64,000 nt of DNA from NCBI RefSeq assembly GCF_030684675.1, contig NZ_JAUXXZ010000024.1, positions 1-64,000 on the forward strand, written 5' to 3'. Numbering within the stretch: position 1 is the first letter of the stretch; each line of letters opens with the position of its first letter. Source of the DNA: Daejeonella sp. GTDB taxonomy: Bacteria; Bacteroidota; Bacteroidia; Sphingobacteriales; Sphingobacteriaceae. Below, piece after piece: positions 55,461 to 64,000 of the stretch. The notes beneath the pieces are model-generated. The model ran no database searches. It was not told the origin of the DNA and saw only the letters and a list, made by a program, of their open reading frames with translations. Both the position numbers and the translations under genes were made by a program.

Positions 55461-56702
55461 TTGGATTTATTTGATAAAATTTCGAAAAATATGGGACCTC
55501 TGGGCCAGCACCAGAAAATGGCCCATGGTTATTTCTCCTTCCCTAAACTAGAAGGTGAGATAGGTTCGCATATGATGTTTAGAGGTAAAGAGCACCTGAT
55601 TTGGAGTTTGAATAATTACCTTGGACTTGCCAATCATCCGGAAGTTCGTAAAGCCGACACAGACGCAACTGCAGAGTACGGACTTGCTTACCCGATGGGT
55701 GCGCGTATGATGTCAGGTAATTCTAATCATCATGAAGCACTTGAAAGAGAACTTGCAGAATTTGTAGGAAAGCAGGATTCATTCTTATTGAATTATGGCT
55801 ACCAGGGAATCATGTCGGCAATTGATGCTTTGATCGACAGACATGATGTTATCGTTTATGATGCCGAATCGCATGCATGTATTATTGATGGGGTTCGTCT
55901 TCATCAGGGGAAACGTTTTGTTTATACCCATAATGATATGGAAAGCCTTGAAAAGCAGCTTGAAAGAGCAACCAGATGGGTTGCAAATACAGGTGGTGCT
56001 ATCCTGGTGATTACAGAAGGAGTTTTCGGTATGTCGGGTGCACAGGGAAAACTGAAAGATATAGTAGATCTGAAATCGAAATTCAATTTCCGTCTTTTAA
56101 TTGATGATGCACATGGTTTTGGAACAATGGGTCCAACCGGTGCCGGAACTCATGAAGAGCAGGGTTGTATTGAAGGGGTGGATATATATTTCGGAACCTT
56201 TGCGAAGTCGATGGCGGGAATAGGTGCATTCATCGCATCAACAGAAGAGATCACTAATTTCCTTCGTTACAACATGCGTTCGCAGACTTTTGCGAAGTCA
56301 TTACCAATGCCAATGGTAATCGGTTTAAGGAAAAGACTTGAATTGTTGAAGAGCAAACCCGAGTTGAGAGAGAAATTATGGTTCATTGCTACCAGCCTGC
56401 AAAATGGTCTCAAGCAAAGAGGATTTAATATTGGAGTCACTAATACCATGGTAACTCCTGTTTTCCTTCAGGGCGAGCTTCAGGAAGCTACAGCCATCAC
56501 TATGGACCTGAGAGAGAACTATGGTATCTTCTGTTCAATTGTTATGTATCCGGTTATACCAAAGGGTTTGATTATGTTGCGTCTTATTCCAACAGCATTG
56601 CATACTATTGAAGATGTGAACCGTACACTTGATGCTTATAGTGAACTTGCTGAAAAATTGAAAAAGGGACATTATAAAGAGAAGAGCACTGTCGGAGCAT
56701 AA
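55461..56702 (+). CDS. Alpha-oxoamine synthase family enzyme (SPT/KBL/BioF-like)
   Basis: 413 residues beginning at a TTG codon (55461), the best start because similarity-like sequence (MDLFDKISKNMGPLGQ) begins there. A PLP-dependent enzyme condensing an amino acid with an acyl-CoA. NYLGLANHPEV and GARMMSGN near the N-terminus, Asp in LLIDDAHGFG (215-216) and the PLP Lys249 in FGTFAKSMAGIGAF. Serine palmitoyltransferase for Bacteroidota sphingolipids is the attractive reading, but glycine C-acetyltransferase or 8-amino-7-oxononanoate synthase cannot be excluded by eye. It is transcribed alone. Confidence 0.85.
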   Translation: MDLFDKISKNMGPLGQHQKMAHGYFSFPKLEGEIGSHMMFRGKEHLIWSLNNYLGLANHPEVRKADTDATAEYGLAYPMGARMMSGNSNHHEALERELAEFVGKQDSFLLNYGYQGIMSAIDALIDRHDVIVYDAESHACIIDGVRLHQGKRFVYTHNDMESLEKQLERATRWVANTGGAILVITEGVFGMSGAQGKLKDIVDLKSKFNFRLLIDDAHGFGTMGPTGAGTHEEQGCIEGVDIYFGTFAKSMAGIGAFIASTEEITNFLRYNMRSQTFAKSLPMPMVIGLRKRLELLKSKPELREKLWFIATSLQNGLKQRGFNIGVTNTMVTPVFLQGELQEATAITMDLRENYGIFCSIVMYPVIPKGLIMLRLIPTALHTIEDVNRTLDAYSELAEKLKKGHYKEKSTVGA

Positions 56703-56742
56703 TCTCTACCCCGGCTTTGAGCTACCTTGGTTTCCAATAATA

Positions 56743-56777
56743 AAAAATGCCCTTAGATAGCTTCTAAGGGCATTTTT
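56743..56777. terminator. Bidirectional terminator
   Basis: AAAAATGCCCTTAGA (56743-56757) and TCTAAGGGCATTTTT (56763-56777) are perfect 15-bp inverted repeats around a 5-nt loop, A-rich before and T-rich after. Confidence 0.93.
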
Positions 56778-56980
56778 ATTTCAAATTGATTTGTAAACGA
56801 TTGAATAATAAGGAATTAATATTTCAAAATGTGTAAATATTGTGCATAACTGCTTAAAATGTGGAAAAAAACGCTGGAAACGCATGGTTTTATTTATTTT
56901 AACTGTTCTTTATATGAAAAAAACATTTTACATTAGCTTATAGTAAACAACACTAACCTCAAAACTAAAGGAGTAAAAAC

Positions 56981-57181
56981 ATGAAAAAATTCACTGAAGC
57001 AAAAAATTTATTCGAATCCCTGGAAGCGGATGCTGAGAAGTTCTACAGTAAGGCTAACAGCGCTGCTGGTACTCGCGTAAGAAAAGGAATGCAAGATTTA
57101 AAGAACCTGGCTCAGGCTATTCGTCTTGAGGTTCAGACTATGAAGAACAAGGAAGCGGCAAAATCTGCTAAGAAAAAATAA
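56981..57181 (+). CDS. Histone H1-like DNA-binding protein
   Basis: 66 residues, Lys/Ala-rich and basic (MKKFTEAKNLFESLEADAEK, then QTMKNKEAAKSAKKK at the end). Matches the small Hc1/H1-like proteins common in Bacteroidota, which are thought to condense DNA. A clear AAAGGAG lies 7 bases before the ATG; this Shine-Dalgarno match is unusual in this window and suggests high or special translation. Followed by a likely terminator at 57201-57232. Confidence 0.85.
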   Translation: MKKFTEAKNLFESLEADAEKFYSKANSAAGTRVRKGMQDLKNLAQAIRLEVQTMKNKEAAKSAKKK

Positions 57182-57200
57182 TTTTGCAATTCAAACAAAA

Positions 57201-57232
57201 AAGGCCATGCTATTAAAAGCAGGGCTTTTTTT
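57201..57232 (+). terminator. Probable terminator after the histone-like gene
   Basis: AAGGCCATGC and GCAGGGCTT form an imperfect stem followed by seven T. Confidence 0.55.
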
Positions 57233-57249
57233 GTTAAATATGATTTGAC

Positions 57250-58134
57250 CTAAAGCAGGTTTAATAACTCCAGTTGGGCTTTGATTTGGTTCTCAGTTGC
57301 TTCACTTATTTTAACCAAAGGCAGTCTCATGTGATCCTCGCAAATTCCCATCATATTCATTGCTGATTTTACACCTCCAGGGTTACCTTCGGTAAAGCAT
57401 AAGGATGTAAATTCAGTCAGACTGTGATGCAAGGGTTGTGCTTCAATAAATTTTCCATCCAGGCACATCCGAACCATGGTAGAAAATATGCCCGGCAAAG
57501 CATTCCCAATCACAGAAATAACACCGACTGCTCCCATAGAGATCAATGGTAAAGCAATGGCATCATCTCCCGATATGAAAAGGAAGTCCTCAGGCTTATC
57601 CTTGATGATTTTATTAAACTGATCAAAACTGCCGGAGGCCTCTTTCATTGCGATGATATTTTTGCAATCATGAGCAAGCCTGAGGGTGGTTTCTGCACTC
57701 ATATTCACCCCGGTTCTTCCCGGAACATTATAGAGAATAATTGGCAGCAGGCTTTCTTCAGCAATTGCTTTATAATGCTGATAGATCCCTTCCTGCGTAG
57801 GTTTATTATAATATGGACAAACAGAAAGAATCGCGTCAAATCCCTTTGCGTCAAATTTCTTAAGATCATTCAATACTTCAGAGGTATTATTACCTCCAAT
57901 CCCGGCTACCAGTGGTACCCTTCCGTTCACATGTGAGATCGTGGTATCCCAAACCGCCCGTTTCTCTTCACTGTTAAGTGTTGCTGATTCACCGGTTGTT
58001 CCCAATGAAACAATGTACTCGACACCACCATTTATCATATGGTCGATCACAGTTTTGAGAGCGGCATGGTCAACAGACCGATCTGCCTTAAATGGAGTAA
58101 TAATGGCTACTCCTGTTCCATGAAATTTGTTCAT
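57250..58134 (-). CDS. dapA: 4-hydroxy-tetrahydrodipicolinate synthase
   Basis: 294 residues, TIM barrel. Condenses pyruvate with aspartate semialdehyde, the first step to DAP and lysine. GTGVAIITPF at the N-terminus, SLGTTGESATLN, ILYNVPGRTG and the Schiff-base Lys in IIAMKEASGSFDQ. Feeds meso-DAP to MurE of the dcw cluster. It lies 93 bases after ligA on the same strand. Confidence 0.97.
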   Translation of the reverse strand: MNKFHGTGVAIITPFKADRSVDHAALKTVIDHMINGGVEYIVSLGTTGESATLNSEEKRAVWDTTISHVNGRVPLVAGIGGNNTSEVLNDLKKFDAKGFDAILSVCPYYNKPTQEGIYQHYKAIAEESLLPIILYNVPGRTGVNMSAETTLRLAHDCKNIIAMKEASGSFDQFNKIIKDKPEDFLFISGDDAIALPLISMGAVGVISVIGNALPGIFSTMVRMCLDGKFIEAQPLHHSLTEFTSLCFTEGNPGGVKSAMNMMGICEDHMRLPLVKISEATENQIKAQLELLNLL

Positions 58135-58227
58135 TATACTATATTTATCCGATAGAAACTCCGCTAATTTAAGCGGAATGGCTCAATATTAAAACGATTT
58201 TGCGAATATTAGGCTATTATCGCAAAA

Positions 58228-60300
<2,073 letters not shown>

Positions 60301-60382
60301 AATCTGCCATCCTGTCATTTCCAAAAACCCTGTTTTTGCAGCCTTGGAGAATATAATACTGTCAATTCGGGTTATAGATCAT

Positions 60383-60398
60383 TTGGCACAAGGCTTGA
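60383..60398 (+). promoter_or_regulatory. Sigma-54-like promoter of dnaK
   Basis: TTGGCACAAGGCTTGA matches the -24/-12 consensus TTGGCACRNNNNTTGC at every fixed position but the last (A for C). It lies 42 bases before the dnaK ATG, in the right orientation. No CIRCE-like inverted repeat is seen. Confidence 0.55.
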
Positions 60399-60440
60399 TA
60401 ATTAGACATTAATAAACTGTAACAAATTAAGATTTAATAT

Positions 60441-62354
60441 ATGGCAAAGATAATTGGTATAGACTTAGGAACTACAAATTCATGCGTATCAGTAATGGAG
60501 GGTAATGAGCCTGTAGTTATTCCAAACAGTGAAGGTAAGCGTACTACCCCTTCAATTGTAGCATTCATAGATAATGGAGAGCGTAAGGTAGGGGATCCGG
60601 CAAAACGCCAGGCGATAACAAACCCAACAAAAACCATTTCTTCGATCAAACGATTTATGGGTAATAGCTTTGGTGAGGTAACAAATGAAATTACAAGAGT
60701 ACCATATCAGGTAGTAAAGGGTGATAATAATACACCACGTGTAAAAATTGACGATCGTTTATACACTCCACAGGAGATATCAGCGATGATTCTTCAAAAA
60801 ATGAAGAAAACTGCTGAAGACTTTTTGGGTCATGAGGTAAATGAAGCGGTAATTACTGTTCCTGCATATTTTAATGATGCTCAGCGTCAGGCAACCAAGG
60901 AAGCCGGAGAGATTGCGGGATTAAAAGTATCCCGTATCATTAACGAGCCTACTGCAGCAGCACTGGCTTATGGTCTGGATAAGGCTCATAAGGATATGAA
61001 GATTGCTGTATTCGATTGCGGTGGTGGTACACATGACGTTTCTATCCTTGAATTGGGTGATGGTGTATTCGAAGTAAAATCTACCGATGGTGATACTCAC
61101 CTGGGTGGTGATGACTTTGATGCAGTGATTATCGACTGGATGGCGGATGAATTTAAGAGTGATGAAGGTATAGATCTGCGTAAAGATCCTATGGCTTTAC
61201 AACGTTTGAAAGAAGCTGCAGAGAAAGCTAAAATTGAATTATCAAGTGCTACGCAGACAGAGATAAATCTGCCGTACATTTCGGCTGGTGATGGTATGCC
61301 TAAGCACCTTGTTAAGTCATTAACCCGTGCAAAATTCGAACAACTGGCTGACAGCCTGATCAAGCGTACGATAGATCCTTGTAAAAAAGCACTTAAGAAC
61401 GCTGGTTTAAGCACATCAGATATTGATGAAATCATATTGGTTGGTGGTTCCACCCGTATTCCTGCGATTCAGGAAGCAGTAAAAGCCTTCTTTGGAAAAG
61501 AGCCTTCAAAAGGTGTCAATCCGGATGAGGTCGTTGCAATCGGTGCTGCAATACAAGGTGGTGTTTTGACCGGAGAGGTTAAAGATGTATTGCTGCTTGA
61601 CGTAACCCCGCTTTCATTAGGTATCGAAACTATGGGTGGTGTAATGACCAAACTGATCGAAGCAAATACAACTATCCCTTCGAAAAAATCTGAAGTGTTC
61701 TCTACAGCTTCTGATAATCAGCCTTCTGTTGAGATTCATATCCTGCAGGGTGAACGCCCAATGGCTAATCAGAACAGAACGATCGGACGTTTCCACCTGG
61801 ATGGTATTCCACCTTCACCACGTGGTATTCCACAGATCGAGGTAACTTTTGATATTGATGCTAACGGTATCTTACACGTAGCCGCAAAAGATAAAGCAAC
61901 CAATAAAGAGCAGAAAATCCGTATTGAGGCTTCTTCAGGTTTGACCGATGAAGAGATCAAGAAAATGAAAGATGAGGCAGAAGCTAATGCTGAGTCAGAT
62001 AAGAAAGCACGCGAAGAAGTCGATAAACTGAATGCTGCTGATGCATTGATCTTCTCTACAGAGAAACAACTCAAAGAGTATGGGGATAAATTAGCGGATG
62101 ATAAAAAAGCCCCCATTGAAGAAGGTTTGAAAAAATTGAAGGATGCACATGCTGCTAAAGATTTCGCATCGATTGATACTGCTCAGGCAGAACTTCAAAC
62201 AGCATGGAATGCTGCATCAGAAGAGATGTACAAAGCTTCTCAGGAAGCCGGTGCAGGTCAGGATGCTCCTCAGGGTGATGCTTCAGCTCAGGATGCAGGT
62301 GATCATGTCACTGATGTAGACTTTGAAGAAGTAAAAGAAGACGATAAGAAGTAA
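60441..62354 (+). CDS. dnaK: Molecular chaperone DnaK (Hsp70)
   Basis: 637 residues. ATPase domain with [53 protein letters not shown] (usually FDLGGGTFDVS; here Cys and His replace Leu and Phe) and [13 protein letters not shown]. Substrate-binding domain from about 395 ([13 protein letters not shown]) and a C-terminus ending [13 protein letters not shown]. No dnaJ or grpE adjoins. A sigma-54-like promoter lies upstream. Confidence 0.98.
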   Translation: MAKIIGIDLGTTNSCVSVMEGNEPVVIPNSEGKRTTPSIVAFIDNGERKVGDPAKRQAITNPTKTISSIKRFMGNSFGEVTNEITRVPYQVVKGDNNTPRVKIDDRLYTPQEISAMILQKMKKTAEDFLGHEVNEAVITVPAYFNDAQRQATKEAGEIAGLKVSRIINEPTAAALAYGLDKAHKDMKIAVFDCGGGTHDVSILELGDGVFEVKSTDGDTHLGGDDFDAVIIDWMADEFKSDEGIDLRKDPMALQRLKEAAEKAKIELSSATQTEINLPYISAGDGMPKHLVKSLTRAKFEQLADSLIKRTIDPCKKALKNAGLSTSDIDEIILVGGSTRIPAIQEAVKAFFGKEPSKGVNPDEVVAIGAAIQGGVLTGEVKDVLLLDVTPLSLGIETMGGVMTKLIEANTTIPSKKSEVFSTASDNQPSVEIHILQGERPMANQNRTIGRFHLDGIPPSPRGIPQIEVTFDIDANGILHVAAKDKATNKEQKIRIEASSGLTDEEIKKMKDEAEANAESDKKAREEVDKLNAADALIFSTEKQLKEYGDKLADDKKAPIEEGLKKLKDAHAAKDFASIDTAQAELQTAWNAASEEMYKASQEAGAGQDAPQGDASAQDAGDHVTDVDFEEVKEDDKK

Positions 62355-62375
62355 GATAATTTCTTCTGAAATACA

Positions 62376-62407
62376 AAGGCTGTTTCCGTATGGAGGCAGC
62401 CTTTTTT
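62376..62407 (+). terminator. Terminator after dnaK
   Basis: AAGGCTG (62376-62382) pairs with CAGCCTT (62397-62403), extended by TCC/GGA, followed by a T run. Confidence 0.85.
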
Positions 62408-62408
62408 A

Positions 62409-62566
62409 GTATAGGGTATGAGTATAGAGTATAGAGTATAGAGTATAGAGTATTGAGTATAGAGTATTGAGAATCAAGAACCAGAAATCAAGACAAGACG
62501 GAAAATTATTCGCTACTCAACAATTTTAATTGTCAACTATCAATTATCAACTATCAATTGAACAAA
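62409..62566. repeat. Composite short-period repeat module (copy B)
   Basis: GTATAGAGTATAGAGTATTG array, AATCAAGAACCAGAAATCAA, CAAGACA, 18 bases, TACTCA, then CAACTATCAATTATCAAC units. Same order and spacing as copy A at 20191-20320. Confidence 0.85.
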
Positions 62567-62598
62567 CAACATTTTCAATCCCAATTCGTTCATTTAAA

Positions 62599-63699
62599 GT
62601 GAAAAACCACCCGGCATTTTTAGTCATCCTGCTGCTTGTAAGTATGTTGTTTACTTCCTTAGCCGGTTTTGCCCAGCCCGGACAGATACAGCTTAAGACT
62701 GAGAAAGTTTTAAATGGGAATTGGGATTATTATATCGCTAATGTAATAGATGCCCGTCCCCCGGGACAGGTATTTGCCACTTTATGGTATAAAGATGGAA
62801 GCGGGAAGATGAAAAGCTATCCTTCAGATATTATTGGGGGTAATAAGAATGCCCTTTCTAATTTTCTGATCAATGGATTGCCCCGGAATACCGAAGGAGT
62901 GCCGATTAATATCCGCATTCTTGATTGCTTAGTCAGGGAAAACAATGATGGTACTCATGTTTCAGGCCAGGTGACATTAAAAGTTCAGTTTGAACTGGAA
63001 AAAGACTGGGGAACCCAGCCACTGACCACCTACAGTATGAACTTGAAATATACCCGTTCAATTCATAATTTGGAATATATTGAACCGGCATTACGAAAGG
63101 TTCTTGGAAATAATTTGAAGTATATCCATAACTGGATGAAGAAGGAGTCGGCGACAAATATTTTACTTGCCAAAGGACTGAAACTTTCATTTCGAAATTA
63201 TAGTGAGCAGGATGCGGATACTGTTTATTATCAAAAAGCCAAATCATTGAGCTTTAATGACTTTCAGGCAAAGCCTCCTCAGAATACCAGATTTCAGGCG
63301 GCTATTTTTCCATCTTTCGGCTATGATATGCAGCGTGAACTTAAAGGTGGACTCATTCAGGTTCAGATAGTTCTTAAAGTTTATATGATTAGAAGTGCTT
63401 CATGGGCATTTCCTATGATAAAGAGTACTTATAGTCTTAATCATGAACAGCGACATTTCGATCTGGTTAAAATAATTTCGGAGCGGTTTAAGGCGAAGCT
63501 GCTTTCAGAAAAGCTAAATCCTGATAATTATGAGGGAATCATCAACTTTGAATATCTTGAATCCTACCGCGAGATGAACCGCTTACAGCAGAAGTATGAT
63601 CAGGAAACCAATCACGGAATTAACAAGGCTAAGCAGGATGAATGGAGCCGCTGGATTGATGCACAGCTTAATGCAAGGCTTATTGCCGGGACGGATTGA
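62599..63699 (+). CDS. Secreted protein of unknown function
   Basis: About 366 residues if started at GTG 62599, which gives a clean signal peptide (VKNHPAFLVILLLVSMLFTS, then LAGFAQ). The frame is open from 62530, but the upstream codons are repeat DNA. No transmembrane segment in the mature part. Notable stretches are SKARSIHN-like (here KYTRSIHNLEYIEPALRKVL), NYSEQDADTVYYQKAKSLSF and, near the C-terminus, YSLNHEQRHFDLVKIISERF. HEQRHF carries an HExxH-like spacing (H-E-Q-R-H), suggesting a possible metallopeptidase of the kind annotated as DUF922-like; this is tentative. Confidence 0.7.
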   Translation: MKNHPAFLVILLLVSMLFTSLAGFAQPGQIQLKTEKVLNGNWDYYIANVIDARPPGQVFATLWYKDGSGKMKSYPSDIIGGNKNALSNFLINGLPRNTEGVPINIRILDCLVRENNDGTHVSGQVTLKVQFELEKDWGTQPLTTYSMNLKYTRSIHNLEYIEPALRKVLGNNLKYIHNWMKKESATNILLAKGLKLSFRNYSEQDADTVYYQKAKSLSFNDFQAKPPQNTRFQAAIFPSFGYDMQRELKGGLIQVQIVLKVYMIRSASWAFPMIKSTYSLNHEQRHFDLVKIISERFKAKLLSEKLNPDNYEGIINFEYLESYREMNRLQQKYDQETNHGINKAKQDEWSRWIDAQLNARLIAGTD

Positions 63700-63794
63700 T
63701 TAGGAAATCCCTGAATGATATGGACATTTTGTAAATTCAATCCGGGAGTTTAAGCTGAATTTTAAATGCTTATCTTTAGTATACAATTGGTTCT

Positions 63795-64000
63795 ATGAAT
63801 AATTCAAGCCTCTTTTTTCGAGATTTAAGCGTTTTGCTGACCCTTATTATTGCTATTGGATGCCTCAGTTTTACTTCGTCCACCACATCATTCTCTATTA
63901 AGGACGAATATTCCTGCACCCCCTGCGGCCAGTCTTGTGATAAGGAAGTTTACTCTGCACATGGCATCTGTTCACATTGCAAAATGCCCCTGGTGAAAAA
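63795..64000 (+). CDS. Small Cys-rich exported protein, truncated by window end
   Basis: Starts MNNSSLFFRDLSVLLTLIIA, a signal peptide or anchor, followed by CLSFTSSTTSFSIKDEYSCT and PCGQSCDKEVYSAHGICSHC, then KMPLV at the edge. The CxxC..CxxC spacing looks like a zinc-ribbon or heavy-metal-binding motif. The rest of the gene is outside the window. Confidence 0.6.
   Translation, partial: MNNSSLFFRDLSVLLTLIIAIGCLSFTSSTTSFSIKDEYSCTPCGQSCDKEVYSAHGICSHCKMPLVK

Noticed and set aside
62530-62598. ATG at 62530 as the start of the secreted protein
   Set aside because: The codons up to 62570 are the CAACTATCAATT repeat, and the signal peptide begins naturally at GTG 62599.

Overview
The window is a stretch of chromosome from a Bacteroidota bacterium, most likely order Sphingobacteriales (Pedobacter-like). 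The evidence is moderate GC, few Shine-Dalgarno sequences, several exact TAnnTTTG -7 promoter elements, a DNA-binding histone-H1-like protein, Bacteroidota-type FtsL, FtsZ and MraY variants, and many short-period intergenic repeats. I see no prophage, transposase, CRISPR array or rRNA. One tRNA (Arg, anticodon ACG) is present.

Layout. 1-917 holds no convincing gene. 918-3084 is an ECF sigma factor, a one-pass membrane protein overlapping it, and an outer-membrane beta-barrel protein. 3157-4675 is an orphan ABC ATPase and a repeat-flanked GxxExxY protein. 4816-17688 (minus strand) is a complete branched-chain amino acid operon, transcribed ilvD-ilvB-ilvN-ilvC-(LeuC/LeuD-like chimera)-leuA-leuC-leuD-(leuA/cimA paralogue)-leuB. 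It is preceded at 17738-17923 by a 41-codon leader ORF rich in Ile, Leu and Val and a terminator hairpin, which is a classic attenuator layout. 18231-20061 is atpD-atpC. 20364-26911 runs SDR reductase, peroxiredoxin, tRNA-Arg, adk, obg, gap, GNAT and pgk. 27057-38921 is a mixed accessory region (peptidase, hydrolases, GNAT, PEP carboxylase, DUF proteins, oxidoreductase). 39284-55137 is a full dcw cluster, mraZ to ftsZ, with candidate MraZ boxes. 55461-63699 holds an alpha-oxoamine synthase, a histone-like protein, ligA-dapA, dnaK and a secreted protein, and the window ends inside a small Cys-rich protein.

Working together: the ilv/leu operon makes Val, Leu and possibly Ile, with attenuation by charged-tRNA supply as the likely control. 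The dcw cluster makes meso-DAP peptidoglycan precursors (MurE carries DNPR, and dapA is nearby) and the division machinery.

The most unusual signals are these: (1) the ilv leader peptide and attenuator; (2) a non-catalytic LeuC N-domain fused to a LeuD-like tail inside the operon; (3) intergenic repeat arrays that begin exactly at stop codons, including three TAGGATT arrays around the GxxExxY gene; (4) a three-copy, double-hairpin 110-bp repeat between obg and gap; (5) two convergent genes (pgk and a secreted NTF2-like protein) whose last codons and stops come from the same palindromic repeat; (6) a repeat inserted in frame in IlvN; (7) a sigma-54-like promoter in front of dnaK. All functional calls come from reading the sequence without database searches.
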